A stretch of DNA of 64,000 nt from Coccinella septempunctata (lineage: Eukaryota > Arthropoda > Insecta > Coleoptera > Coccinellidae), in assembly GCF_907165205.1 (NCBI RefSeq), contig NC_058189.1, positions 13,638,001-13,702,000 on the forward strand, written 5' to 3'. Positions 24,290 through 36,043 of the stretch are shown here, in pieces (the first letter of the stretch is position 1; each line of letters opens with the position of its first letter). Position numbers and translations under genes: made by a program. A model generated the notes under the pieces. It was not told the DNA's origin and made no database searches. It saw only the letters and a program-made list of their open reading frames with translations.

Positions 24290-24755
24290 GCAGAATATAA
24301 GGGTACAATTTAATTTTTTATTTTGGGAACCGTTTAGAGTGAAAAAATTATAAGGGTGCAATTTTAAAAAACTTGGGGGTATTTTTTTTTTAGTGGTGGT
24401 AATTAGAAACCTCGTTAGAAACAAAATGTGCCAGAATTTATGATTATTATTTTTAAGGGCTGATTTTACGTGAAATTTGAAAAATTGTTTTGCATAATTT
24501 TTCTTTTACTGAGTAATCGTTTAGAGTTAAAAAAAAATAGAAGGGTACAATTTGAAAAATATCTGGGGGTAGTTTTTTTAGGGGTGGTAATTAGAAACAA
24601 AATTCTAATGACGGATACTGGTAGAGTTCCTGATGCCAATTAGAATACTTTTTGTTTGAACTTTCTACCTTATCCGAGACCTTATCTGAGAGCCGAGATA
24701 TTGGCCGTTTGGAACATTTTGGTACACCCAATATAACGTAGTTATAGCCACCCCG
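24290..24755. mobile_element. Element with internal direct repeat and GGGGTGGC end
   Basis: About 90 bp are repeated: CGTTTAGAGTGAAAAAATTA at 24331 and CGTTTAGAGTTAAAAAAAAA at 24508, each followed by AAGGGTGCAATTT or AAGGGTACAATTT, then TGGGGGTA and GTGGTAATTAGAAAC. The right end GCCACCCCG is followed by TATAC, an inverted variant of the CAGGGTG-type terminus. The left end is undefined. Confidence 0.5.
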
Positions 24756-24794
24756 TATACATGTCATTTGATGCACATTTCACAAGAAAGGATA

Positions 24795-25908
24795 CTCCAT
24801 TCACATTTATTTTAGCAGTCGGTTGTCCATGAAATAATTTTCTCAAATTTTTGTAACTAGAACGGAGTAAGGTTGTCACTCATGAAATGTCGTTAATGTC
24901 ATAACGCCGTTGCCACAACTAATATCAATTAATATTACAAAAATGCCGAAAGTGATTGAAAAATAGACAGGTTTCACAAAGTGCTATTTAGAATTCAGGC
25001 CCGCTCATTCAAATAGTTTTACCCTGATATTCTAAAATCCACAATACGTTAGACGGTAGCGAACATATTCAATGTAAGAGAATAGAGAATTTAAATAATG
25101 TTTCACCTGAATCTAAACGACTTATATTTCAGCTGAATATTTCCACAATCCGAAAGATTGTGAATGAAGAGGATGACAAACAATTTCCTTCTATTGGGGG
25201 ACCCAAAAGAGTGGTGGCATTTGAGAATTTTATGTTTGAGTGAATTAATGCGAAAAGTTTACTACAGGATTTTCGATGAATGTCATCGTAGAATAAGTTC
25301 ACCAACAAATACGCGCCAGTTGTCCTGTTAATTGTTTATTCATGTGAAATTTTTGTTCAAAGGTGAAGTTCATCTTGACTTGAAACTTCCTTTGATTCCT
25401 TTTACTAACATTGATGCAAGATGATTTTTGCTGAAGAATTTAACATTCTTGTAATTATCTGTTAATTCCTCCGGGAGATACCCATTCCAAACCACTGCAT
25501 CATATGCATTTCATCTTCGGGTTAATATTTTTGAAATCTAGAACTGTTGTAACGTATTCAAACTTTAGCCAAAGAAAGTAACGGACATCAACTCGCCTCA
25601 AGCTAGTGCATATTATGATATTATACTGATCTCTTGTATTTTACATGCAAATACATATCTGGATTTGGTATGCCTTCAGTCAGTTTGTATAAACTTCAAT
25701 TATGTTCGTCACATATTTTCCGAAGAGATTCGACATTGTGATAAAATACGTAATAACAGAAACTTTCACGTAGAACGGGCAACATAGCGTTGATTTAAAA
25801 CCCAAAAATGTTTTGACAAGCGTCATAACCCCACATTTTCGTACTATACCAAGTGAAATGTGTCAAATTTCCATGGCCAACCGAGTGCCAAAATATAAGT
25901 GAATGGAG
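24795..25908 (-). mobile_element. Family A TA-flanked element, copy A3 (complete, inverted)
   Basis: Both ends (CTCCATTCACATTTATTTTA and AAATATAAGTGAATGGAG) are flanked by TA. The interior matches A2 on the opposite strand along its whole length, with deletions that shorten it to about 1.1 kb. No open frame. Confidence 0.85.
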
Positions 25909-25910
25909 TA

Positions 25911-26880
25911 TATGTATTGTCTCACTTCTATAGCAGTGTAGAAAGTTTAGAATTGAGACACAGTCGTTTCAGCAACTTACTTACTTGCACACAAAGTAGC
26001 TTAGCGGTTTATCCATCAGGGGACCATTGCCACTATGTCAAATGTGGATTGCAGCTTTGATATTCGATCGGTTCATAAAATTGTCAGATCCTTTGGTTGA
26101 TTGTTTTCCCCCAGACCAGGATTAATCGCCTGTTAACCCGAATACCGCTGTACAGAATCGTCCGAACCGCACGCATCAATTAAATGAAATAAAATCGTCA
26201 CGAGCCTTCAGCTTGTGCAGGAAAGTGTGAAATCGACCAATTTAACCGTTCCATGAATCGGTTCGATTCATGGCATTCCGTGAAAAGCAAATGTCTCTCC
26301 GTCTTCAGATTTCAGACACCGATCGGGTCTATCTGGTTCTGGCACGCGGTCCAGCGCAGCGCCAGCAGCGGTCGAACGTCAGAAAGAGTGTTGCCGCGGT
26401 GATGGGAGATGAAGGTTGTTCAATCTTTTTCTACCGGCATGCCCGTGAAATTATTCTATATTGGTTATATGTTATAAGTTATTGGTTCCAATCAGCAGAG
26501 CCCATTTCCCAATTGGATTCGGCTGCCAAATAATGAGTTTTTGGATGTGTGGAGATAATTTTTGCCAGTTCAAATGCATGAAATGAACTATCGAATATGT
26601 GTTTTTGAAAAAAAAGTATATTAAAAATGCATGAGGAATGGAGGTTTCGTCGAACCAAGGCAAAATGTCGTACAAAGTTTAAGTTTAAGTTGATGGTCAA
26701 TTATAATTTTTTCGGTCAGAAAAAGTTTTAAACGGAGATTGTGATTTCGAAAATGCCCAAAATTTAGAACATTCGACATGGATAGAATCGACCATTGAAG
26801 CTATTAATTATTTTACAACCAAAACAATTATACATACAGTGGTTGAAGGTAACTGTGTACTGCCTCATACGAAATATATA
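25911..26880. other. Sequence with a C+G-richer patch; no supported gene
   Basis: About 26080-26420 is C+G-richer (GGCACGCGGTCCAGCGCAGC near 26340). It has a frame open for 87 codons from the ATG at 26270, but no domain or donor of quality. Could be a promoter or 5' exon. Confidence 0.3.
26251..26273. repeat. Perfect 10-bp inverted repeat
   Basis: CCATGAATCG and CGATTCATGG around GTT, at the edge of the C+G-richer patch. Confidence 0.8.
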
Positions 26881-27852
26881 CAGGGTGTGCCTTTGACCAG
26901 TACAAATATTTATAGTAGATTCTTGAAATCAAAAGAAACATTTTTCTTCTATACTATTTTTTCCGATTCGGCTCTGATGAAAAGATATAACCCCTTTGTT
27001 TCCTTTGTTTTCCTCGAAGTTTTCATAATGAGCTGTGCCACCCCTGGATTAACAAAATTACCTTCAGAATAACCAGCTAGATCTGTGACACCACACAACT
27101 GCAGATCTTTCAAACAGAGTTGTATTCAGCCAAGGTACCCAATTTTTCAAATTTAACAGATGCTTTTTGATTTTTGTACAATTTCTGGCAAACGGCGCAT
27201 CATACGAGAGTATAGAGTACCTACTTTTATTTCACAATAGGTTCAAATAATCATTAGATAGCGTCCAACTTATGGTGGTATTCTGCTTTCATCTGTAAGC
27301 CAATCTGTAACTTTTCATAAGCTTACAGGAAAATTGCAATTCTGGACGGTTTTTAGTGGTCTGTAGCTTACAGGAATCCGTAACTATTTACGATAAGTAG
27401 TTCAAAAGTGACACTGTGAATGAGATAGTGACAGAAACATTTCCAGAATTGCATTATTCACGAATCTGTCAATATGAAACTTACAGATCGATTGTACGCT
27501 ACAGATTCGTAACTTACGAATGAAAAGCAGAATACAACCATTATTAGTTTGAAGAGTTGGGTTCTTCGAATTTTTGGTATTATTATGTTAAGAAATGGTC
27601 ATAATGAGAAAACTGGAAGACGTGGGTTATATCTTGTGTTCGCAAAAGATTCATCAAATAAATGAAAAACCATATTCTGAAATTAATTTCATTCGATAAA
27701 ACCGTTTGTGAGAAAGAACTAAAATAACATTTTTTATGGTTTCTCAACAGACTGTATCGTTTAAACCGAGCCGATTCGGAAAAAATGGTTAAGTCAAAAG
27801 TAGTTCTTTTGACTACTGTTTAAATATTTATAGGAGTCAAAGACTCACCCTG
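26881..27852 (+). mobile_element. Family B palindromic element, copy B2, with nested MITE
   Basis: The left end TATA-CAGGGTGTGCC and right end ACTCACCCTG-TATT delimit it. Both arms carry the TTTTTTCCGATTCGG landmark. It is full-length once the Harbinger-like MITE at 27273-27540 is removed (about 704 bp). Inverted arms are about 120 bp. No coding capacity. Confidence 0.85.
27273..27540. mobile_element. Harbinger-like MITE inside B2
   Basis: The ends TGGTGGTATTCTGCTTTCAT and (inverted) TGGTTGTATTCTGCTTTTCA are flanked by TTA (27270-27272, 27541-27543). A 3-bp TTA/TAA duplication is the signature of PIF/Harbinger. The other family B copies are uninterrupted here. Confidence 0.85.
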
Positions 27853-28065
27853 TATTGTGGTTTAAATTGAAGGCATCAGAAGGTTTGTTTGAGTCTAGAA
27901 AAACAAAATCATTTATTTGAACTTGAAGACCATAACCATGTCATGTCTCTCAGCACAGTAACCACAACTTTTTAAATTCGGGTGGGTAGAGGTCCGACCA
28001 TGAATTCTGGAAATAATTTTGATTTTTGGAGCGACCAATTTGAGAGGTTCAAATTTGATCAATTA

Positions 28066-28640
28066 ATAATAATAAGGTTTATTCAATTCCTACAATTATT
28101 GTGGTACAACAAGAGGGAATAAGTCAATTAATCTCAATGATTACTCCTTACAAGATTTCTGTGAGTTTTACTTTACAAGATTCAAAATATTCTGGTAAAT
28201 TGTATGGTTCAATGTTCAGCAGAAATTTCATCAATTGGTTTTTCAATATATTAATATTTTTCATCAAATGAAACTGTTTAGGTAACGCATTGTAAATCTT
28301 CATGCACATGTATTTTGCATTGTTCTGTATTAGTGTCAGTTGTTGCCTGGGGTATATGTAAGGGTTAATTCTCCTAGTATAGTTGTTGTTCTCAAACTGT
28401 TTAAACAGTTCACTGTGGCTTTGTAGGAAGATAACACACTTCAACACATATATTGCTGTCAACGTCAATATTTTATTTCTTCTGAAAACACCTCTGCACG
28501 TCTCACTGTATTTCATTCTATACATAACTCTGATTGCTCGCTTTTGTGTTTGAAATATTCTGTTCAAAGATGTACAATTTCCCCAGTAAATAATGCCATA
28601 TGATAGGGTTGACTGAAAGTTGGATTTGTATAAGCCTTAA
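28066..28640 (-). pseudogene. LINE 3' fragment, jockey/CR1-like RT C-terminus
   Basis: The minus strand reads FQSTLSYGIIYWGN, then QKRAIRVMYRMKYSETCRG, then NYTRRINPYIYPRQQLT and NAKYMCMKIYNALP, stopping near 28148. This matches, block by block, the C-terminal part of the reverse-transcriptase frame at 59565-60608 (LQKSALRAMIGLKYRETCRG, NNNTRRTVPYHFPQHNLT). The region lies downstream of the RT catalytic motifs, which are absent. A short 3' UTR ends in ATAAACCTTATTATTATTA. It is 5'-truncated near 28640, as is usual for LINE insertions. The open stretch of about 160 codons indicates a fairly recent copy of a family separate from, but related to, the later one. Confidence 0.85.
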
Positions 28641-28645
28641 TGTTA

Positions 28646-28816
28646 GGCCTGTTTTGGTTCACTTTTAGGATGGTTCCAGAACGGTTCAAAACAGTCGCAT
28701 ATTTATTTATTCAGCGTAAGCTCGCGCGTAGCATGCGTGTAGCTTCCCACACCATTGCTGCTCCACTACTTTGAACCCATTCAGAACCGCCTCAAGTGCG
28801 AACCAAAACAAAGCTG
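28646..28816. mobile_element. 171-bp Harbinger-like MITE
   Basis: The inverted ends share TGTTTTGGTTC (left GGCCTGTTTTGGTTC, right GAACCAAAACAAAGCTG). TTA flanks on both sides (28643-28645, 28817-28819). An inner pair, GAACGGTTCAAA and TTTGAACCCATTC, extends the stem. It abuts the truncated LINE. Confidence 0.75.
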
Positions 28817-28831
28817 TTAAATCAAGTTATA

Positions 28832-30130
28832 CAGAGTGAGAAAAAGTAAAGCACATAATTTGTACAAAATGCTCGGACAAGTCAATTTGTATTTCAAATT
28901 AGGCAAATTTTATGTATGAGGAGCTTGTCATGCCCCCTCTATGATGGGTTTAGGGTAGTCGAGTTCTATTAAATGGCAACTCTATTTTTTATGCCAGAAA
29001 TTGATAAAACTTTTGTATTTTTATCAACTCTTTTTTTGATAAAGGAAAAAATAGTTAATTTTAAATTCGAATTTCAATTTTTTTATGTATTTTGACGTTT
29101 ATTAAATGCTTCAGGAGTGATGAATGTTTTTTTAAGGATAGTGATTGATGAAAAAACGTATCAATTTTTTGTAATTGTGATTTTTATTTCAAATAATTGA
29201 GTAATTTCTGCCTTATCCTAAGATTCAAAAATAACAGATATTTGTGGAAAATGTCTCCATAGTATAGCTCTTAAGTAGTCTTAAGTAGTTCTAGTCCTTC
29301 CAACTTGAGAGAATTGAAAATGTAACCTTGTCTTCTTCAGCATTTTCGAATCAATTAAAATAAATCTTTCTCGCATAAAGTTTCCCTTGGGAATCTAACC
29401 CTTTACTATGCTCCATCTGCGAAAGCTACTAACTAAAATAAACCATATCCATGAAAGTATGTCATCACCGACGAAATTATAAATATTTACAGCTCGTCAT
29501 CTCAAATTCTATACGAACTGAATTAATACTCAAGTTTTTCGTGGTAACAGTTCAATGTATTCTGTTTACGAAAAAGAAATAGAGAAGCAAAAGCTGTAGG
29601 TATTTGTTTATGGTCGTATATTGAGATATCGATTGTGGAAATGTCCCACGAAGTCAGTGATATTTCACTCTTTGAAGCAGGTACCCTTTTCAGATCTCAA
29701 TTGCACTTCACTTCGGAACCGTACTCTGTAACCTACATCTGATATATGAATTTAATCCTCCAGATCAAGCGGCTTCATTCCAATCAAGTAGTAATTATAG
29801 GGGGACAAGTTCAACCGTTAATGTACTCATGCACCGTAAAGTCAGGTTTGAATTTGAAGCAATAATCCGTCTTCATTCGCCTTATCGCCTCTTTTTTCGA
29901 GTTTCGTGATGGAATTACAAACATAAATCAGCATAATCTTCAACTCATCGGTTCAGCGTCAGAGTCTTCGATGTAATGAAAATTTTCTTGAACGTTAACT
30001 TTCGAAAATGAATGTGAAATGAAAAAAAACTTTTTTTCTCGTTAAAACACTATTTCCACGAAAAAAAATTAGTGAAAAGTTCAACTAGACTGGTTTAAGT
30101 TGTTCCTTTAGATAAAATACTGAAATTTTC
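28832..30130. other. Unassigned, starting with a CAGAGTGAG-type terminus
   Basis: TATA followed by CAGAGTGAGAAAAAG at 28832 resembles the CAGGGTG termini, but no partner end was found. The remainder holds no supported gene. Confidence 0.35.
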
Positions 30131-30133
30131 CTT

Positions 30134-30465
30134 AATCATCATGTGTATCGTCAAAACATGTCTTATTTTTTCTGATGGGTGTTCTCCACCAACACAAGGA
30201 ATTGAAATTATGAAATTGCTCCTGCTTCAGAAGATATATTTCAATTCATTACATAATCTAAGGACTGATTAATCATCATGTGTATCGTCAGAACATGTCT
30301 TTTTTTTCTGATGGGTTTTCTCCCCCAACACAAGGAATTGAAATTATGAAATTGCTCCTGCTTCAGAAGATATATTTCAATTTATTACATAATCTAAGGC
30401 TCGGAAACAGTAGCTCTTCTAGTTTCCGAGATTCCCTCACTGGACATCGAATTTGGGACACCCTG
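30134..30465. mobile_element. Element end with ~137-bp tandem duplication
   Basis: TTAATCATCATGTGTATCGT begins two near-identical head-to-tail units (30134-30270 and 30271-30405). A small palindrome, CTCGGAAAC...GTTTCCGAG, follows at about 30403-30431. The right terminus GGGACACCCTG is followed by TA. Confidence 0.65.
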
Positions 30466-31599
30466 TACAAGTTGACCCAGTGTAGATATAGTGCCTGGCC
30501 ATATTACGATAATATTATATTATCAAGTTCGCTGTTAACGGCTACTAATGGACCTCTTCGAGGTGGGGCATTCGATTCTTTTGGATCTGCATACTTACTA
30601 CATATATGGACGCGTTGATAACTTATAATGTAGTACATCTAGAACGGAACAATGGCTTTTTCGAAGATAATGCCGAAGGAGGCGTGAGCGTAACTAAATT
30701 TCAGACCCAGCCTAAGAACCAATAATGGATTGAATAATACGAGAAGAAGGTGACTTGATGAAATATTCCTCAGATCATTTACTTGACGAAATGGTATGGA
30801 GTTAGTCAGCGAATTTTAGTACCGGCTCTCTCCAGTGGCGTAGACGTGATGATGTACGGCCACAAGAGTTTTTTGATGATTCACTGAACTCCTCTTGATA
30901 TTGCAGACTTGCTGTGATGAATTCCTTTTCAATTTTTAAAAAGCAATATTTTACAATAGAGTATAAGATGCTGAATTGTGGCGTTGAAATATGGAATGTA
31001 AAAAAGATGATAAAAAATCCTGAATAACAATATTTTCATTTTGACAATTATTCCATTCATTGTTCGTGTTTTGCCATTGCAACAGCTTCTTCAAGTTCAT
31101 TTTCTTATTTTTCTTTAAGCATTCATCATCCAGACTAGACTATCACCTTCTGGAGTATCTCTATTAGTCCATTAATATCACGGTGGATCCAAATTATTGT
31201 TGAATGTATAATTTTATTAACCTTCTAACAACTAAAATTACTAAAACGATTTTCCACACGTATATATTGCTATTATAATGGCATCTGCAAATGTTTCGGA
31301 TTATTGTGTCTTTATAAGTTTAATTATGCATTTTCATTAAGTGTCGTCCAAATCTATTCCACATCATTCCATAATTATAAAAGTTTAATTGAAAATTCTC
31401 ATTCGAAAACTCCATTTACATTATGATATAAAATAATATTTCAACACCATGAAAGCAGTCACTTTCAACATCGGCTATAAAATGAGAACCTGCCATCAGC
31501 CATAATGATAACAAATATAAAAAAAAACAAAAGCTTCTTGAACATCCATTCAAGTGGAGAATATTAATAAAAGATATATCGTACGTTCACAACAATCAA
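30466..31599. other. Unassigned A+T-rich sequence
   Basis: No gene or repeat recognised. Confidence 0.4.
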
Positions 31600-31760
31600 A
31601 GATGGCGAATAGTACCATAAAAAAGCTTTTAGTGTTATTGCTCAAGGCGGCTCCGGGCGCATTCGAAAAACAAAACACCAACACCTTTGAGGGCGGCCAT
31701 TTTTCGATTCGTATCTTGTAATAATACGGCGTTCGGAGCGGAGCGTGCAGGTATTCAGGT
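31600..31760 (+). promoter_or_regulatory. C+G-richer patch, possible promoter or non-coding 5' exon
   Basis: It contains AAAGATGGCG (31600s) and GGGCGGCCATTTTTC, both like the ATGGCG-type site of YY1/Pho factors. The 14-mer TTGCTCAAGGCGGC (31638-31651) and GGCGTTCGGAGCGGAGCGTG (31728-31747) resemble motifs of the patch at 18602. A donor-like TTCAG|GTAATT follows at 31757. Confidence 0.4.
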
Positions 31761-33154
31761 AATTATTTAAAATAGCTTATGGATTGTGCTCCCAAAAGAG
31801 GAAAAGGGTATAATACGGTATTGGATCATAACGGGCAGTTCGATTTACGACACCATATCACAAATGTGACTCATCGGAAGTGGCGATTTCTCCCCATTCT
31901 GTCTTTAGGACGGGTAGTCACCGTTTTAGTGGTCAGTTCAAAAAGAGAAAATGAATGTCTTACGTCAGAAACCACTAATTTATATGAGGTTTTTATTACA
32001 ATTCAATTCAATCAGTTCGTCATCTCGGAAAGTCAGAAATTTTTTTATTCGTCAAACGGGAAAAAAAATAAAATTTTTTTTCATTGAAGAACAAATATTC
32101 ATTCATGTTATTAACTTTCCGAGGTAAAATTATCTCTTCTATGAATTTCCACATGAAAAAATTTCTCGAAAAGTCTCGCCGTTGGCTATAAGTTGTATCC
32201 TGGTGAAATTGAAAAAAGACGTTAAGTGCTGAGTGCTGTCATTTTTTCGACGAAAGTGGAAACTATTGTAATTTCTGGTGGTCTTTTCTCATTAACTCCT
32301 TATACGGTTTGCTAGAAAGTCCCCTGGTCTAAACTCCTCTTAAACAGCTATGATAGAATAGATAGACATAATATGTATATCTGACTTACTTCTTGAAAAT
32401 GCAATCGGAAAACACATAACTACAATAAGGTCACCAAACTTCTTTTTCTCCTCGTTACCATCTACCGTTTATGTAGATACCATTTAAATGTAGAGTAACC
32501 CATAACACATTTCTCTTACGCAGATGTCGAAATATTCCATTCGAAATAACAGGATAATATATTATGATAAGGAAATTTTCTAATTTCCATATTGTCCAAC
32601 GTTTCTAATGCTAAAATTATACAAGAATGATGTTCCTTGGAGAATTGTATTATAAACAATAGGAGTGGAACCCACCTAACAAGAAAGACCGTAATTTTTC
32701 ATAACAAGTTTAAATCCGTGTCACCAAAGTTTCTTGAAATCTTATGCTGATCACGTACGAAAACCATTAAGCCCTTGGTACTATAAAATATCCCGTTTTC
32801 TACGAAACAGAAAGCGAAGCGGTTCTTTGTTCTGGGCCGACCCTGTTAGATGGGTCAGCAAAAAGGTAATTTATGAAAACGCCGAAAGATCCTATGATAA
32901 ATGAACGAAAGTTGGAGCCTGTCAGGTTACATGTCATGTACAGGTTGGCTTATACGATAATTTGGAGAATTTTGTGAGTTCTGAAAAGAGGTAATGCTAA
33001 TTAATTATTTCTATCGTTGTTTTAGTGTCACCCCTTCGAAGTTTGAATTCAACGCAAACCTAAATATCTTATGTTTTGATAGAAAAAACAAAATGATCAG
33101 ATACGCTGGCTGTCAGCAGTCTTAAGTTCTTTAATCATTATAAAAAAAATTATA
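31761..33154. other. No firm gene; one weak exon-like stretch
   Basis: 32695-32865 (+) is open and ends KRSGSLFWADPVRWVSKK before a donor-like AAAAAG|GTAATT. Its acceptor is poor and no protein family is recognised, so it is not called as an exon. Confidence 0.3.
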
Positions 33155-33799
33155 CAGGATGTGAATAGTTGCGAGAACATTAAAGGGATGATTCCTTGGC
33201 AAAAACTTGTTTGGGTGTCTCATATATTTTGTCTTTTTGTGCAGCCCCTGTTTAGATACAGTTCTCTGAAAAGCAATTTTTGATTTTTCTTAGAAACCGA
33301 AAAACTGACAGAAATGAAATGAAGCAGATATTCTCCATGGGAGCTGTAGTAAAAGCCACCCCTACAATTTGTTTCGCAAAAAACTTTTACCCTTATTCGT
33401 ATTACACCATTAAAAAATTAATTTTTAATATCTTGATTCCTTGTGAAGAAATATGGTACTCTCTTGCTAAAACTAACATACCTATACGACCCGTATAGGC
33501 TGTAATTATTTTCAAACTCAAATGTTCCTATATAGTAGACGGATATCAAGCTGACATTATAGGGGACCACCATCACAATTTTTTTCTAGCTCCCGCAGAA
33601 TGTCTGCTCAATTTAATTTCTGTCAGTTTTCTGGTTTGTCAGAAGAAAATTAAAAATTGCTTTTCATTTAACATTTTTAGGGGGCTGTATCTAAGCAGGG
33701 GCTCGAGCTGTTAAAAAAATCATAAGAAAGACCCACACTATTTTCGATAAGGAATCACCCCTTAAATTTTGTCGCAACTATTCGTTCATTCACACCCTG
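33155..33799. mobile_element. Family F palindromic element, CAGG(G/A)TG ends
   Basis: The left end TATA-CAGGATGTGAATAGTTGCG is mirrored by CGCAACTATTCGTTCATTCA and CACCCTG-TATA at the right. Further mirrored pairs are GGGATGATTCCTT/AAGGAATCACCCC, and AAAAGCAATTTTTGATTTTC/GAAAATTAAAAATTGCTTTT. Arms exceed 150 bp. No coding capacity. Confidence 0.8.
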
Positions 33800-36043
33800 T
33801 ATATCTGCCGATTAATTCATTATCAATTGTAAAGAAATTAGCGAGAAGAATGCTGTAATTTGCCTCGTGCAGAGATTCTTAACACTACTTGTGATGAAAA
33901 TTTCATTTTCACTAATTTTATATTTTGATCTCAGTTAAATTTTCGGAAAAACTTCCAAGAATCATAATTTTTATTTTCAATCTACAATCTAACCTTAAAA
34001 CAGCGAAGTGTTGAGTTCAATACGTCAGGTTAAACTTCCCATTATTCAGGATGACACTCCCATGCAATGTGAAGTTCAATGCTGAATCCGCCGAAGGTAT
34101 TAATTCAAGGGTTACCAACCCACGTGTCTGTCTAGATGGAGCAGACTCAGATTATGTGTAACTTAGATTTATACCACTTGAGAATAATAAAAGGCAAACA
34201 AAATGCAAATCTAGAACTTGGAGAGACGTTGGTGAAGAGATGCAGACGTGTCTGTTCCTCCTATAATTGAATGCAGCTAGAGATATGTTCTCAGTTAGCC
34301 GCCTACTCTCTTCAAAGAGAATAAACGAGGAGTCCTTTTAGGGGGTCATGAACAAGAGAAGTCCTTTGACTACTTGTGTTTGTGTGGGCTTACAGAGTTG
34401 CATTGGGAATTTAAGCAATATGTGAAGAGAGGTTCTTTTGATAATTCAACGGTTCTTGGTGTTGCATAACAATTATTGATTTGATTTTTGGAAATTGATA
34501 TATGCACTATTTCCAATTTCTGGGGAAGAAATTGTGATTGACGAACTCCCAAAAGGTATAATTTATGGTTGAATGTTTCAAATGTATCTGATGCAGAAAA
34601 GATTAAAACACTAATAGTGCATTATTCAGTATCTAATTGTAGAATTTTTGTGTGTAAAATATAAAATTTCTTGGTGACGTCCTATATCCATATTCAGTTT
34701 AATAAGTTTCACATTTTGTCAACTTCAATCGGGATCAATTGGAAATAGTAGCTAAGAAGGTATCTTGTGAAATTGCATGTTTCTTTGTTTCGAAGAAATT
34801 ACTGAAGTTGTTATCTGATTCAATAAAAAAGATTCAATATTCTATCGTTTCTAATAATTATTGTTTCTGTCTGTATCGAAACAAACTACCTAAATACTCA
34901 CTTGAAATTTTGTCATAATTTGATTTGAGAACAATAAATGACAAAGAAAGTACGTAATGATCAAACATATTATATTTAATATTGCCTTGTGATATTTTAC
35001 AGGAGATAAGGTTATCGTTGTGTATTTTATAAATTCCGTAAATCTGCTTTATATTTTCAGTCGAAAATGGAGATAAATATTGAAAACTTCATTTGTATCT
35101 GTTCAAGATAGTTATATTATTTTATTGGTGGCATCTGAAAAACATTGGTCCTCATACCTATTCTCCGATAATTGATTCTTCTTTAAAAATCAGTACTTGC
35201 TGTATTCATCACGTTTAATTTTTGAGTCCTAGTAAGGTCAAAAATGACCTATCCAAAGAATTGTTCTCTTGAAAACATGGAATTCTTGATTTGAATGCGG
35301 CATATTGAATAGATGTCAAAATCGAAATTCATTTTTTCAAGTAGCCGCTACATATTTCTCCCTAATAGGATTACGAGCATACCGTATGGTCCGAATAAAC
35401 TGGTTTCGAGAAACCAACAACCTCCTCGTCCTATAGAACGCCTACAACGCGAGCTACAAGTCATTCCTTATGATAAAATTTAAATAAAATGTAGTTTATA
35501 GTTTATGTGGTGCCCACCTCCGCTAGGTCGATATCATTAAGTCTATTGTTATGGTTATATCTCATACCACCCGCTAACATGCAGAAAGATCTTGTTCCAT
35601 GGGTGGAACTGTGTCCTCTGGTATCATTAATTCTTCAGGTGTGCCATTGTTCCGTGCTATTACAGTTTTTATTGTCGATGGATTTCTCTGATAAAACAAT
35701 AATACATTTTCGATTTCTCAATACGACAATAATAATAACGTAAAAACAATTTTTATCCTTGGATTATATAGTCATTATGATATTGAATGTTTGAAGGAGA
35801 AGGGTTTTTCGATATTTAATGATAGTTTTTGTTCAGTGCATATATTTCAGATCTGGTAACATTTCTTTCTTTATTTCTTTCTCACGAAGGACTAGGGAAT
35901 TTTAAATCGATTATGAAGGATACTTTTATTTTAGTAACGGTTAAGAATTGGAAATATTCATTTCAGTTTTGTTATTTACAACAGTAACGATGACCGTATT
36001 TAGAATCGTTTTTGTGACTTATAATTTAAGCACGTTGGTTATA
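33800..36043. other. Unassigned, mostly unique A+T-rich DNA
   Basis: No gene is supported on either strand. A 78-codon frame at 35507 has no supporting signal. Confidence 0.4.

Noticed and set aside
26261..26271. GGTTCGATTCA resembling a tRNA B box
   Set aside because: No A box at the right distance and no cloverleaf; it is the centre of a palindrome.
28148..28567. Possible intact host gene of 139 codons
   Set aside because: Residues match the LINE reverse-transcriptase C-terminus, and the frame continues upstream of the apparent start.
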